Origin: an uncultured Pseudomonadales bacterium
Lineage (GTDB): Bacteria > Pseudomonadota > Gammaproteobacteria > Pseudomonadales > Cellvibrionaceae
Length of the DNA: 64,000 bases
Assembly: GCA_947489425.1 (NCBI GenBank)
Contig: CANLDL010000002.1
Location: 744,001 to 808,000 of the forward strand
Direction of reading: 5' to 3'
A program made the translations under genes and the position numbers. This document shows positions 48,775-59,670 of this stretch, piece after piece. The notes beneath the pieces were generated by a model. It had not been told where the DNA came from, did no database searches, and saw nothing but the letters and a program-made list of their open reading frames with translations. The first letter of the stretch is position 1, and each line of letters opens with the position of its first letter.

Positions 48775-51700
48775 TTAGCTATTGCGTTGCTGTTCATGGT
48801 CAATTAGATCACGAATGCTCTCTAACAACCTTTCTTCTTGATAAGGCTTACCCATATAAAGGTTTGCACCTGCTTCTAAGCCTCTCTGACGGTGTTTTTC
48901 ACCGGTTCTTGAGGTAATCATTATTATGGGTAAGGCATGATGCTGCTGGCTAGAGCGCACTCGTTTGGCAACTTCAAAACCGTCCATACGGGGCATTTCG
49001 ATATCTAGCAGCATAATGTTGGGTTGATGATCTTGTAAAATACCAATAGCATCAACACCATCTTTTGCTGTGATCACATCGTAGCCTTCACGTTCGAGTA
49101 GTCGAGTGGTTACCTTTCTTACTGTTACTGAGTCATCAACTACCATAACCAGTGGATTTTTTATTGTGGGTTTTTCTTGGGCTACTAAATCTGTATCGGT
49201 ATGCTCGATTAAATTGCGCGCCATGCTGCTGCGAATCAATGCATTCGGGTCTAAAATGACTACCACGTGACCATCACCCATAATGGTTGCACCCGACACC
49301 CCTAATACCGACTTAAATTGTGGCCCTAAACTTTTTACAACAATTTCACGGCTGCCTTGTAAATTATCAACCTGAAACGCGACCGAGTGATCAGTACTGC
49401 GTACCAAAATGACAGGTAAGGGCAGGCTATGACCATCCATTCTTGGTGGCGGTGCATTTTCATCGAGCAGATTACTTAAGTGACGCAGCTGATATTCTTG
49501 ATTGGCATACTGAAAGAGTTCTTCTGGGTTAGCATAATAATGCTCAAGTTCAAAAGGACTGACCCGAACAATACCCTCAATAGTATTTAGTGGAATAGCA
49601 TAGCGATCTTCGCCCATGTTAATCATTAAGGCTCGGTTAACTGAAACAGTAAAAGGTACGCGAATAGTAAAGACCGTACCTTGACCAAGCTCGGAGTTAA
49701 TAGCAATACTACCGCCCATCAGCCGGATTTCACTATTGACCACATCCATCCCTACACCACGGCCAGAAATCTGCGTGATCGTCTCTGCGGTCGAGAAACC
49801 AGCATGCAGGATAAACTGTAAGATTTCCTGATCGCTTAGCTCAGTATTATCATTGATTAAATTGCGCTCAATCGCTTTTTGGCGAACACGGTTAATATCG
49901 ATACCACCACCGTCATCGCCAACCAGAACAAGTACATCACCGCCATCACGCTCAAGGGTAATCACAATACGGCCAGAAGCTACTTTACCCGCTGCCTCTC
50001 GTGTTGAGACATCTTCGATGCCGTGGTCGATAGCATTACGCAGCATATGCTCAAGTGGAGCTACCATACGCTCCATCATACTTCTATCTAATTCACCCTC
50101 TATATTGCCTAATTCAAGGTCAACATTTTTGTTCAACTCTGTTGATATTTGGCGAACAATACGACGCAATCGCGGCACAATACGCGAAAAGGGTACCATT
50201 CGCGAACGCATTAAACCCTCTTGCAAATCGGTATTAATACGCGACTGCTGTAACAGTACTGTTTCTGCATCTCGTGTTTTATCGGACAACGTGCCTTTTA
50301 AATCCATCAGATCCGAGGCCGATTCAATCAGCGAACGAGACAGTTGCTGCAATTGAGAGTAACGATCCATTTCTAGCGGGTCGAAATCTTCTGTTTCTGT
50401 CATTTGCTCTTGACGGAAAATAACCTGAGCTTCTGTTTCAATATCTAACCGTCTGATTTGCTCTTGTAAACGCTGAACCGTGGAGCCCATTTCATCCAAT
50501 GAGTAGCCAAGCTCACTGATTTGCTCCTCCATTCGACCACGACTGATCGAGGTCTCACCAGCTAAGTTAACCAACTCTTCCATCAAGTCAGCAGAGACCT
50601 TAACCATTTCTTGAGGCTGGTTACGTCTAGCTGCCGCTGGTCCACCACTCATAGTAGGTTGGGCTACTTGAGATGTAGATACATCTTTTAATACAGTTAA
50701 TGGAGATTCTTTATTAGTAAAAGGAACAATATTGGTATTATCTTTAACAACTTCTTTTAAGCCAACACCCAACTTATTTGGAGAAGCATTATCTACTGCA
50801 GTTTTTCCATCTCCAGACTCATCGCCTTGGATCGGGCCATCAACAGGTTTACCTGACGAATTAAATAAATTCTCGACCTGATCGACTTGCTTAACTAGTT
50901 GATCTTGAAACTGATTAACCTCTTGTAACGTTACGTCACTCTGCTCATCATTAATTCGAGCAATCAAGAAAGTCTCATAATTATGCGAAAGATCACCCAA
51001 GCCTGTTAAACCAGCCAGACGCGCACCGCCCTTAAAGGTATGTAAAGTACGCTGCATTAACTCATTACGTGCGCGATCTACAACACCATTTTGCCAACCA
51101 GCAATAGATTCATCTAACTCTTCTAATAATTCGCGGGCCTCTTCAAGAAAGATTTCAATCGTATCTTCATCGAGGCCTTCGAGCGATAATTGTTCACTCT
51201 CACCAGATGCTGTTTGCTCTTGAGGTGTATCAAGGCTTTCTAAGGCTGAACTTTCGGACTCTGAATCGCTTTCTTTAATACCATCTTGAGCACTAGTTTC
51301 AGCGCTATCAATGACAGCACCATCGGATTCGTCAGCAATCTGCTCATGATCTTCACTAAGTAGCGACGAGATACTCTCTGATGGTGTAATTTTAGGTAAA
51401 GACTGAAGCTGTACTAATAGCTGTTCATTTTGTATAGGTAAATCTTGCCCTGCGGCTATTGAGTCGACAATATCCATCAACTCATTATGGCCGAGTAATA
51501 AAGTTTCGTAATTATCCGAATTAGCCTCCACTTCACCACTAATAAGTTGCCCATAGACATTTTGTAAAACGCGGCTTAAATTAGCCATAGACTGAAGGTT
51601 AGCACGCTCGGCACCGTGACAGAGATTTGCCAGCTCATTGTGTAATGGCTGCCAATCTTCAACAGTAGCAGGTGCTTGTTGCCACTTTTCGATCATCAAG

Positions 51701-54630
51701 TCAGCATCAAGTAATAGATGCATCTCTTCGGCCATGAGTACTTCAAGAACAGCAGGGTCGACTTTCTGCTCTGCTTTTTCTGCTTCTTTTTGCCTAATGA
51801 GTGGACCAACTGATCGCTCTCTTAATTCTTCTATACGAGCCAAAAATTGCTCAGACTTAGGCATTGTTGGGTAAATTAACTGTGAGATCTGCACCAGTGC
51901 TTCTTGCGTGTAGAGAACACCATCTTTAATTAACTGGAACGTATCATCATCAATATTTACTTGGTAACTACGTAGCTCTTTGGCAAATTTTTCCAGTGGC
52001 GCCATGATCGTGGCTATTGGCGTTAACTCTGCCATATAAGCACTGCCTTTTAGCGTATGCAGTGCACGCTGCATTAAGTCACTTGGCGGCTCATAAAGTG
52101 GGCGCGCATCTTCCATGCGCTGAATATATTCTTGCACAACCTCAAGGTGGCCCTCAGCCTCTGCGCGGAATATTGCCCACAATTGTTCATCTATTTCTTC
52201 ATCCGCATCTTCTTCTACTTGAGGCTCTACTAGTAGGTGCTCCACCTCTGGCTGACTACTTATAACAGTGGCATCAGTTTCAATAGTTTCTGCCTTTAAA
52301 GCCTCTAATATGTCATCACCAGACTCGCCTTTAGACAAGGACTCGGCCCAGGACATATAGCGTTCGGAGCGCTCTTTATGGGGGTTGACACTGCGATTCT
52401 TATACGCAGTTACCATATCAGGAAGAATCCCGCGTACCTTAGCAATCAGGAGCGTTTGCACCTCATTCGGCTCAAGGGTTTTATCCATAATACGATTGAG
52501 CATATTCTCAACAGACCAGCCAAGCTCACCAACATCATTGGCCTGAACCATACGGCCACTGCCTTTTATCGTATGGAAAGCTCGCCTAACTTCACCTAAA
52601 GCTTCTTCATTGGCAAAATCCTCAGACCACTGAGGAAAGAATTCATCCAACGTGCCTTGAATTTCATCGACTTCTTCGACAAATATCTCTACTAGCTCAT
52701 CGTCAATAAAATCTTCTTCAGACTCAGCAACTGTTGCTTCTATCTCAGGTTCAGCAACCGTCTCTTGTACAGTCTCAATATCACTACTACTATCTAGCTT
52801 ATCAGCACTAATGCTTTCATCCACAGATAGAGTGGTTGTATCACTATCGAAAGATGGTACTTCTGGTTGGACGCCAACTAGCCCCTCTGAAGTCTCACCA
52901 TTAGCTATCTCATCTGAATTTCTGGAAGTATCAAGCTCAACAACACTATCACTATTAATAGCTTTAATATCACCTAAATTTACGCCGAGCAAAGACAGAC
53001 CTGAAGTCGCTTTATCAAGAATTGATTCATCATTCTCGCGAGCAGCGGACATAAATTCAATATAGTAATCAACACTAGCAATAACATCAGCAAGGCTATC
53101 GAGCTGTTGCCATTGCGGCCTAACGCCTTGATCAATAAGTTGTGACTCGATATATAAAATACAGCAGGATAGAATATCCGCCGCCTTATCGAGAGACAAC
53201 ATCGATAGATTACCTCTGACTGCACGCATATGTTTAGGCACAACTTCTAGTTGCTCTATATCCCATTGCGTAGCAATATAATCAACGATCGCATCTTTAG
53301 ATTTTTCAAGACCGTTACGGCACTCTTCAAGAACAGTTTGTTGCGCTTCATCCAAGTGATAAGCATTACTGGATGTTGCTCCCGCACTAGACAGTGATGC
53401 ATCCAAGCTCGATTCAATATCGACTAACTGATGAGCAAAACTCATTAATTGTTCAGTTGTTAATGACTCACTCTGTGCAAGTAAGATATCAACAGAGTCA
53501 ACACTATCACTCACCATTCGACGCAATTCACCAACACCGAGGATCGCTAAGGTATCATTAACTCTTTGCATACCCGATTTAACAGCCAATAAATTTTCAC
53601 TGCCATCGTCACCCTGTATACAGCGATCTAACCTTAACTTAACATCGTAGAACTCTTCGCGTATAGCTGTAGCAACTGCGCTTAAAGTACCTGAGTCGAT
53701 ACCAATTAAGTCATCTTTCTCGTTAGCAACCTGCTGTAGTGGTAGCATCTGATCAAGTTCATAAGACGACTTGATAGAATCAATGACTGACGTAGAAGGC
53801 TCAGCAGATGCTATGTAGTAGAGTAAATTTTTAATTAATTTTTCGTCACTAAACTCTTCTAACGCTTTAACGCCACCACGCTGCAATTGCTTTAGCTCAA
53901 CATCTAATTCACGCAATAAGTTCCGTGTACCCGCAGTGGACTCAATAGAGTTCTTAGAAAGGCCATCTATAGCCGCATAAGCTATCTCCCAAACTTGATA
54001 GCGTTTTGTACCCACAAGCAATTTACGCAGGCGCTCAGAAACTTTTAGTAAATAATCGTAGTTTTCGACGATATTAACGTCATTAGCAACGCCTGCAGCA
54101 GCGTATTGATACATTTTTCGGAGTTTGCCAACCAATGCGCTCAACTGATTATGGTCTCGCGTTATGGGCAGTGCCTTGCCAGAAATAAGTTGTGCGTGAG
54201 CCATATTTGGCGTAAATAGCGTTGACTCGCTTAAGAGGTTAACACCTCTCACAGACCTAATGTCATTGAGTAGGGACAAAACGATGGCGGGGTAATCACG
54301 TTTTGTTCGTTGGATTTTTTCGAGGTAATCGGGAAGTTGTAAAATCGCTCGCATGAGTACTTCCATACCCTCACGAGGCTTAGCAATCTTTTTATCAAGC
54401 AGGGCTTGTGAGAGCTCTTCAACTTCTTCTGCAAGCATCGCTGCGCCATGAAAACCAACCATTCGCAAGCTACCATACACTTGGTGAATCAGCGTCTGGC
54501 AGAATCTCAATTGCGTTACATCTTGAGGGTCGTTTGCATAACTTTCCAACACACGTTGCGACTCCTGCAACGTCTCGTTGATTTCTTTTACAACCCATTC
54601 CAAAGCTGTATATTGGCGATTATCTGCCAT
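48775..54630 (-). CDS. chpA: ChpA/PilL, multi-Hpt CheA-type hybrid kinase
   Basis: ChpA is the histidine kinase core of the twitching-motility chemosensory system; it phosphorylates PilG and PilH. The 1951-residue protein has a long helical N-terminal region including PilL_N-like segments. Three canonical Hpt motifs have their His at residues 686 (HTIKGSGRM), 858 (HTLKGSAYM) and 1197 (HTFKGGARLAG). The dimerisation domain, the HATPase (N box NAIDHG near 1535, GDDGGG, GRGVGMDVV), a CheW-like domain, and a C-terminal receiver with Asp near 1876 in LLDIEMPRMDG follow. The Pseudomonas protein is about 2470 residues with more Hpt-like sites, so this one is a shortened version. GAGAGG precedes the ATG. 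Confidence 0.95.
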   Translation of the reverse strand: MADNRQYTALEWVVKEINETLQESQRVLESYANDPQDVTQLRFCQTLIHQVYGSLRMVGFHGAAMLAEEVEELSQALLDKKIAKPREGMEVLMRAILQLPDYLEKIQRTKRDYPAIVLSLLNDIRSVRGVNLLSESTLFTPNMAHAQLISGKALPITRDHNQLSALVGKLRKMYQYAAAGVANDVNIVENYDYLLKVSERLRKLLVGTKRYQVWEIAYAAIDGLSKNSIESTAGTRNLLRELDVELKQLQRGGVKALEEFSDEKLIKNLLYYIASAEPSTSVIDSIKSSYELDQMLPLQQVANEKDDLIGIDSGTLSAVATAIREEFYDVKLRLDRCIQGDDGSENLLAVKSGMQRVNDTLAILGVGELRRMVSDSVDSVDILLAQSESLTTEQLMSFAHQLVDIESSLDASLSSAGATSSNAYHLDEAQQTVLEECRNGLEKSKDAIVDYIATQWDIEQLEVVPKHMRAVRGNLSMLSLDKAADILSCCILYIESQLIDQGVRPQWQQLDSLADVIASVDYYIEFMSAARENDESILDKATSGLSLLGVNLGDIKAINSDSVVELDTSRNSDEIANGETSEGLVGVQPEVPSFDSDTTTLSVDESISADKLDSSSDIETVQETVAEPEIEATVAESEEDFIDDELVEIFVEEVDEIQGTLDEFFPQWSEDFANEEALGEVRRAFHTIKGSGRMVQANDVGELGWSVENMLNRIMDKTLEPNEVQTLLIAKVRGILPDMVTAYKNRSVNPHKERSERYMSWAESLSKGESGDDILEALKAETIETDATVISSQPEVEHLLVEPQVEEDADEEIDEQLWAIFRAEAEGHLEVVQEYIQRMEDARPLYEPPSDLMQRALHTLKGSAYMAELTPIATIMAPLEKFAKELRSYQVNIDDDTFQLIKDGVLYTQEALVQISQLIYPTMPKSEQFLARIEELRERSVGPLIRQKEAEKAEQKVDPAVLEVLMAEEMHLLLDADLMIEKWQQAPATVEDWQPLHNELANLCHGAERANLQSMANLSRVLQNVYGQLISGEVEANSDNYETLLLGHNELMDIVDSIAAGQDLPIQNEQLLVQLQSLPKITPSESISSLLSEDHEQIADESDGAVIDSAETSAQDGIKESDSESESSALESLDTPQEQTASGESEQLSLEGLDEDTIEIFLEEARELLEELDESIAGWQNGVVDRARNELMQRTLHTFKGGARLAGLTGLGDLSHNYETFLIARINDEQSDVTLQEVNQFQDQLVKQVDQVENLFNSSGKPVDGPIQGDESGDGKTAVDNASPNKLGVGLKEVVKDNTNIVPFTNKESPLTVLKDVSTSQVAQPTMSGGPAAARRNQPQEMVKVSADLMEELVNLAGETSISRGRMEEQISELGYSLDEMGSTVQRLQEQIRRLDIETEAQVIFRQEQMTETEDFDPLEMDRYSQLQQLSRSLIESASDLMDLKGTLSDKTRDAETVLLQQSRINTDLQEGLMRSRMVPFSRIVPRLRRIVRQISTELNKNVDLELGNIEGELDRSMMERMVAPLEHMLRNAIDHGIEDVSTREAAGKVASGRIVITLERDGGDVLVLVGDDGGGIDINRVRQKAIERNLINDNTELSDQEILQFILHAGFSTAETITQISGRGVGMDVVNSEIRLMGGSIAINSELGQGTVFTIRVPFTVSVNRALMINMGEDRYAIPLNTIEGIVRVSPFELEHYYANPEELFQYANQEYQLRHLSNLLDENAPPPRMDGHSLPLPVILVRSTDHSVAFQVDNLQGSREIVVKSLGPQFKSVLGVSGATIMGDGHVVVILDPNALIRSSMARNLIEHTDTDLVAQEKPTIKNPLVMVVDDSVTVRKVTTRLLEREGYDVITAKDGVDAIGILQDHQPNIMLLDIEMPRMDGFEVAKRVRSSQQHHALPIIMITSRTGEKHRQRGLEAGANLYMGKPYQEERLLESIRDLIDHEQQRNS

Positions 54631-54690
54631 AGGGCCTCTCGATGATTTTAACTGCGATTAAATAATTCATTGCTTATCTACACAGTTAAC

Positions 54691-55542
54691 TTAACTACAT
54701 TTCATGTATGCTTGAACTTCATCATTCATTACACGGCTTAATTCTGGGCACCGCCAATCAGTCACTTCACCAAGTCCTATGACTAAAAAGCCGCCGGGTT
54801 TTAAATGTTTAACTAATTCTTTTAAAATTTCTCTACGTCGCCAACGACGAAAATAAATAAGTACATTTTGGCAAAAAATAATATCCATTGGCTGAATAGT
54901 GCGCTTGTTAACATGCATAATATTGAGTTGAGAGAAACACACTCTGCGCCTTATTCTCTCAACGACTTGATACTTATCTTCTTCAAGTCGCTCAAAATAT
55001 CTACCTTTTTCATGCTCTTTTAGCAAATTTAAACTTCTCTGCCCATAAATACCTTCACGGGCTATTGATAATGCTGGCAAGCTGACATCAACTGCGGTCA
55101 CACCATAATAATGATCGCCCTTTGCCCGCTGAAAGCAGTCATCTGCAACAGCGGCAAGACCATAAGGCTCTTCACCTGTTGAACAGCCAACACTCCACAT
55201 CTCGAAGCTTTCGTTTAAAGGGCCTTTGCTGAGCTTGTTATCAATACATTCCCTCACTAATTCAAGTGAGGGACGATGGCGAAAAAAACTAGTTTCCTTG
55301 ATGACTAAACGATCAACCAGTACCTGCCACTCAGCAGCACCTTTCTTGTCATCCTTCACATAGTTAAAGTAGCGAATTGGATCTGTAAGTTCCAACTCCC
55401 TCATGCGAATACCCACTTGTGTTTGCAGTAATACTTTTTGCAAATGAGTTAACTGGATACCCGTCCGCTGTTCTAATAAATTCTCCCAAAGTGAGAATTC
55501 TTGGCCCGATAACGCACTAAGTTTTTGCAGTGACCATGACAT
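54691..55542 (-). CDS. pilK: PilK, CheR-type methyltransferase
   Basis: PilK methylates glutamates on the pilus chemoreceptor PilJ using S-adenosylmethionine. The 283-residue protein has the CheR N-terminal helical domain, and the SAM motif MWSVGCSTGEEPYGLA near 119. The DIIFCQNVLIYF and GGFLVIGLGE segments are also typical. It lies between pilJ and chpA on the same strand. It is slightly longer than E. coli CheR but typical for PilK. Confidence 0.93.
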   Translation of the reverse strand: MSWSLQKLSALSGQEFSLWENLLEQRTGIQLTHLQKVLLQTQVGIRMRELELTDPIRYFNYVKDDKKGAAEWQVLVDRLVIKETSFFRHRPSLELVRECIDNKLSKGPLNESFEMWSVGCSTGEEPYGLAAVADDCFQRAKGDHYYGVTAVDVSLPALSIAREGIYGQRSLNLLKEHEKGRYFERLEEDKYQVVERIRRRVCFSQLNIMHVNKRTIQPMDIIFCQNVLIYFRRWRRREILKELVKHLKPGGFLVIGLGEVTDWRCPELSRVMNDEVQAYMKCS

Positions 55543-55566
55543 AATATTCTTATACTAAAGATAAAA

Positions 55567-57843
55567 TTAACTAGCGCTTTGCTTACCGGTATCAGGAAAC
55601 TCAATATCAGATAAATCAAGATCAAATTCTTCTAGCAGATCATCATCTTCCGATGCACTGCTAAAACTATGAGCACTGTCATCATCACTAAAATCTAAGT
55701 CAGCTAATATATTATCAACATCCGAGCTTCCCTGATTCATAATGTTCGATGGAGTTGCCATAGTGTCAAGTACTGGAGGCATAGGCGCTGCTTGCGTAGA
55801 AGAAATTTCCTGCCTCTCAAGGTCAGCAAGCATTTCATCGGGTAGGGTAAAGCCGGCAACAGACTCACGTAGATCCGATGCCATGTTAGCCAAGTTACCA
55901 ATAGAGTCAGCCGTCTCACTCGTACCTGCCGATGTTTGCGAGGTAATTTCTTGAATAACATTCATCGTATTGGAAATATGACCTGCCGATGAAGCCTGCT
56001 GTCTCGCAGCATTTGAGATGTTTTGAATCAATTCAGCCAAATTTGCCGATACCCCTTCAATTTCTTCAAGTGCCACACCCGCATCCTGTGCTAGGCGAGC
56101 ACCACGCACCACCTCTGAGGTGGTTTGCTCCATCGAGATAACCGCTTCGTTGGTATCTGACTGAATCGTTTTAACCAGCGTCTCGATCTGTTTTGTTGCA
56201 GCAGCAGAGCGCTCAGCAAGGCGCTGTACCTCATCCGCAACCACTGCGAAGCCTCGACCAGCATCACCAGCCATCGATGCCTGAATGGCCGCGTTCAATG
56301 CCAGAATGTTTGTTTGGTCAGCAATGTCGTTAATCAAGCTTACGATATCACCAATTTCCTGCGAAGATTCACCGAGTCGTTTAATACGCTTCGACGTATC
56401 CTGAATCTGCTCACGAATAGTATCCATTCCGTGAATAGTGTTCTGTACCAATTTAGCGCCGTTATTTGCAATCGATACCGATTTACCCGCAACTAGAGCA
56501 GATTCCGATGCGTTTGCAGATACCTGGTCAATGGTGACCGCCATTTCGTTAATGGCAGCCGATGCACCCGCAATTTCTTGCGCCTGGTGATTAGAAGCCT
56601 CGGCCAAGTGATAGGCTGTTTGCTGCGTACCCTGAGCTGCGTGAGAAACCTGTACCGCCGTCGAGTTAATGCGCGATACCAATTGTCTGAGCTGATCAAT
56701 CGTAAAGTTAATGGAGTCAGCAATCGCACCGGTAAAATCCTCCGATACCGTTGCTGAGATTGTTAAATCACCATCAGCGAGGTCAATTAGCTCATCTAGC
56801 AACCTTAAAATAGCCTCCTGTGTTCTCTGACTATCTTCTTGTTGTTGTTCAAGTGCAGCTCCTGCGTTTAGCCGCTGTATTAGAATCAGACCAGAAATAG
56901 AAACAAGAAAGCCAAAAGCCGCTGCAAAAATATGGATCCATCGGGCGCCACGATTACCTTTAAAGGTTTTGATGGTTATATCCATTTCACTCAGCGAGGA
57001 ACGCATTGCACCAAGATTGGTAGAGAGTCTTGCTCGAGCCTCTTTAGTGGCAAGAATTTTTTCTATCGCAGGGAATAGGGGTCTAGCGCTACCAATATTA
57101 CGAGAGCCAACAACTTGTTCATAACTGAAGATCTTTTCCAAATTATTAAGCACCTGAGCATCAGTAATAGGACGTCTGTCATCATCACCGCGCGTCAGCA
57201 AAAGGTGATTTGCCTCAAATTCTTGCAAATTGTTTTGAAAAGCTTCGACACTCGCCCGGGTAGACGATTCTTCATCAACAAACTCGCCTAGATTACTGGA
57301 CATCTCTTGCAGCAAAAGTCCTTGCCGACTCACTAATTCAATTTGATACCTTGGAGCATTCTTAGCCGACAGCAATGCAACTGAATCTATTACGGCCTCT
57401 TCCACTTCAATGGAACCAGCGGAAAGGTAGGAATTCATTGAGTTTAAAAGGTTAATGGACGTTTCAGCAGCAGCAGCAATCTCAGCATCACTACCAATCG
57501 ACTGCCAAGAACGCTCAAGCTGGCTAAACTCACCAAGCAGCTGACCTTTGGTGTAAGCACTAGCCTGATTCAAAACATCTAGATTATCTTGAATTCTAAC
57601 AAGGGTTAAATTTAATGGGTCAATACCTGAAGAGTTACCTGTAACAACATCCTGCAAGAAGAACTCAACGTTTGTCGTCGATGAGATAATCTCATTTGCA
57701 GCCTGAAGATTATTGGCATCTTCTTGGTTATTTTTCTGAAGCTGGAAGCCAAGATAAAACGCCAGAGATAAGAAAAATACTGCACCGATGATCAACCCCG
57801 GCAACCAAAAGCGGCCCCGAAAAATACCACTATTAAACTTCAT
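55567..57843 (-). CDS. pilJ: PilJ, pilus chemoreceptor
   Basis: PilJ senses surface contact or pilus tension and drives ChpA. The 758-residue protein has a membrane helix (about 12-34), a large periplasmic part (about 35-310) with two helical PilJ-type repeats, a second membrane helix near 313-331, HAMP, and the signalling domain. The tip is [20 protein letters not shown] rather than the usual EAARAGE form, a PilJ hallmark. About 80 residues after the signalling domain form an acidic, Asp/Ser-rich tail (for example [11 protein letters not shown]). GGAG precedes the ATG. Confidence 0.95.
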   Translation of the reverse strand: MKFNSGIFRGRFWLPGLIIGAVFFLSLAFYLGFQLQKNNQEDANNLQAANEIISSTTNVEFFLQDVVTGNSSGIDPLNLTLVRIQDNLDVLNQASAYTKGQLLGEFSQLERSWQSIGSDAEIAAAAETSINLLNSMNSYLSAGSIEVEEAVIDSVALLSAKNAPRYQIELVSRQGLLLQEMSSNLGEFVDEESSTRASVEAFQNNLQEFEANHLLLTRGDDDRRPITDAQVLNNLEKIFSYEQVVGSRNIGSARPLFPAIEKILATKEARARLSTNLGAMRSSLSEMDITIKTFKGNRGARWIHIFAAAFGFLVSISGLILIQRLNAGAALEQQQEDSQRTQEAILRLLDELIDLADGDLTISATVSEDFTGAIADSINFTIDQLRQLVSRINSTAVQVSHAAQGTQQTAYHLAEASNHQAQEIAGASAAINEMAVTIDQVSANASESALVAGKSVSIANNGAKLVQNTIHGMDTIREQIQDTSKRIKRLGESSQEIGDIVSLINDIADQTNILALNAAIQASMAGDAGRGFAVVADEVQRLAERSAAATKQIETLVKTIQSDTNEAVISMEQTTSEVVRGARLAQDAGVALEEIEGVSANLAELIQNISNAARQQASSAGHISNTMNVIQEITSQTSAGTSETADSIGNLANMASDLRESVAGFTLPDEMLADLERQEISSTQAAPMPPVLDTMATPSNIMNQGSSDVDNILADLDFSDDDSAHSFSSASEDDDLLEEFDLDLSDIEFPDTGKQSAS

Positions 57844-57954
57844 ATCATTACTCCAGCTAAAAGCGACTTTACATCGCTTATATAAATATTCTTAAAATTA
57901 GATCAACGCTGCAATTGAGCCCCAATAGTCTAAACCATTAGTGCTTTTTTTTAA

Positions 57955-58500
57955 CTAACCGCTAGACACATCGATAAAGTCAGCACTCTCCATTAAACCT
58001 AGTGGATGGAAGATGCTCCAAGTAATACCATTGGCTTCAAAACTGCCATCAACAAAGTCACCTATCGAGCTGGGCAGATCACCTAACAATTGAGTGTTCT
58101 TTGAAGACACGTCAAAATATTGCATACCAAAGACCTGATCAACCCAAAGGCCCGCATAAGTTTTATCGCGATCAATAACGAGTAGACGCTGCTGCTTCTT
58201 ACTACCTGTGAGAATCTCACCAAAGAAAGCAGCCAAATCAAAAATAGGCAACAGGCGGCCACGAACATTAGCAACGCCTTTAACCCATGGCTTCACGCCT
58301 GGCAGCTTAGTAAAAGCGGGAACTTCCAACATTTCGTTGAGCTCACCCATCGAGACAACAAAATACTTGTCAAACATTGAGAAGCCAACACCACTCCACT
58401 GTGGCGTTGTATCCTCTTGTGCAGGCAACTGTTGTGCTGCACTTAAACTCTTTTGAGCTAAATCAGCTAAATTTTGAAATGCAGTTTTATATTCGGCCAT
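57955..58500 (-). CDS. pilI: PilI, CheW-like adaptor
   Basis: PilI couples PilJ to ChpA. The 181-residue protein has the CheW fold, with the GVKPWVKGVANVRGRLLPIFDL segment near 70-91 and LVIDRDKTYAGLWVDQVFGM near 107. I begin at the ATG at 58500, since the adjacent upstream codon is a TTG without support. No strong ribosome site is evident, so translation may be coupled to pilH 34 bases upstream. Confidence 0.9.
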   Translation of the reverse strand: MAEYKTAFQNLADLAQKSLSAAQQLPAQEDTTPQWSGVGFSMFDKYFVVSMGELNEMLEVPAFTKLPGVKPWVKGVANVRGRLLPIFDLAAFFGEILTGSKKQQRLLVIDRDKTYAGLWVDQVFGMQYFDVSSKNTQLLGDLPSSIGDFVDGSFEANGITWSIFHPLGLMESADFIDVSSG

Positions 58501-58534
58501 CAAACAACCATTTTTTATTATTTAACTAGCAAAC

Positions 58535-58900
58535 TCAGCCTGCAAGAGCGTCAGAAACCGCCTTTAATAACTGAGCTTCTGAAACAGGCTTAACAAGGTA
58601 AGCGCGAGCGCCTTGGCGCATACCCCATACTTTATCGGTATCTTGGTCTTTAGTCGATACGATCACAACCGGAATATCTTTAGTGGCGTCATTACGGCTT
58701 AACTGACGAGTTGCCTGAAAACCATTAACACCAGGCATAACTACATCCATTAAAATAACATCTGGCGTTGAAGCCTGAGCCATTTTTAAGCCCTCTTCTC
58801 CGCTATTAGCTACTTGAACACCATAGTTATTTTTTTCTAAAATCGTCGTTAATTTATATATTTCAGTCGGAGAATCATCAATGATGAGAACATTAACCAT
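58535..58900 (-). CDS. pilH: PilH, single-domain response regulator
   Basis: The 121-residue receiver has the acidic pair IIDDSP (6-11), phosphoacceptor Asp in VILMDVVMPG near 52, and Lys in YLVKP near 104. PilH is thought to promote pilus retraction or act as a phosphate sink relative to PilG. It lies between pilG and pilI in the operon. Confidence 0.93.
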   Translation of the reverse strand: MVNVLIIDDSPTEIYKLTTILEKNNYGVQVANSGEEGLKMAQASTPDVILMDVVMPGVNGFQATRQLSRNDATKDIPVVIVSTKDQDTDKVWGMRQGARAYLVKPVSEAQLLKAVSDALAG

Positions 58901-58989
58901 AATTCTTGGAGCACCTTCTAATTTCTAATAAGTAGTATAAGCCTTGGCTTATTTATATAATTTATAACCCAACTTAATAGCTATTGCTA

Positions 58990-59370
58990 TTAAGATAAGT
59001 AGGTTTCAATTGAACCCAACAATTCCGTTTTACTAAACGGCTTAGTCAGATACTGATCAGAGCCAACAATGCGGCCCTTGGCTTTGTCAAACAAACCATC
59101 TTTACTAGACAGCATGATAACAGGCGTCTTCTTAAATTCACTATTATTTTTAATCAAAGCACAAGTCTGATAGCCATCCAAACGAGGCATCATAATGTCG
59201 ACAAAGATTATATTAGGTCTTGTGTCAGCAATTTTGGCCAATGCATCAAATCCATCGGTCGCCGTAACCACCTCACAACCAGCTTTAGTCAGCAAGGTTT
59301 CTGCCGTGCGTCGGATGGTTTTACTATCATCGATTACCATCACTTTCAGGCTATCCAGAGTTACGCTCAT
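58990..59370 (-). CDS. pilG: PilG, single-domain response regulator
   Basis: The 126-residue receiver has VMVIDDSKTIRRTAE near the N-terminus, phosphoacceptor Asp in IIFVDIMMPRLDGYQ near 57 and Lys in LTKPF near 108. PilG controls pilus extension and, in Pseudomonas, cAMP through adenylate cyclase. It is the first gene of the chemosensory operon, so the promoter should lie in 59371-59670. A 7-base inverted repeat lies 29 bases upstream. Confidence 0.93.
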   Translation of the reverse strand: MSVTLDSLKVMVIDDSKTIRRTAETLLTKAGCEVVTATDGFDALAKIADTRPNIIFVDIMMPRLDGYQTCALIKNNSEFKKTPVIMLSSKDGLFDKAKGRIVGSDQYLTKPFSKTELLGSIETYLS

Positions 59371-59670
59371 ATAACAAATATCCTCTAAGAATTATCTAAT
59401 GAAGCCCATATTGCTTCATTTACTTTATTATTTTTAAACATTCACTTGGCGATGTTTTTTGCACAGCCATAGCTAACCTTTATGATACTGGCAGCAGCTA
59501 TTAGTTTTTAACACAGACGCCAGCTTTTATCTATAACGAGCGCTCATATTTTATCTATTTCTTTAACAATGAACGCTATGCTACTCAATTAACTGATAAA
59601 ACTTGCCATCTATTGTAGACTTTAACCAAAGAGTATCAACAAACTATTTAATTAAATATAGGGCTTTTAG
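59371..59670. other. Divergent intergenic region pilG-gshB
   Basis: 300 bases holding the promoters of both operons. A hairpin ATGAAGC-CCATATT-GCTTCAT sits at 59399-59419, 29 bases before the pilG start on the pilG transcript side. I see no gene. Confidence 0.45.

Noticed and set aside
49853..50356. Long plus-strand open frame inside chpA
   Set aside because: Ser/Arg-rich shadow of the conserved HATPase region of chpA on the opposite strand; no ribosome site or family.
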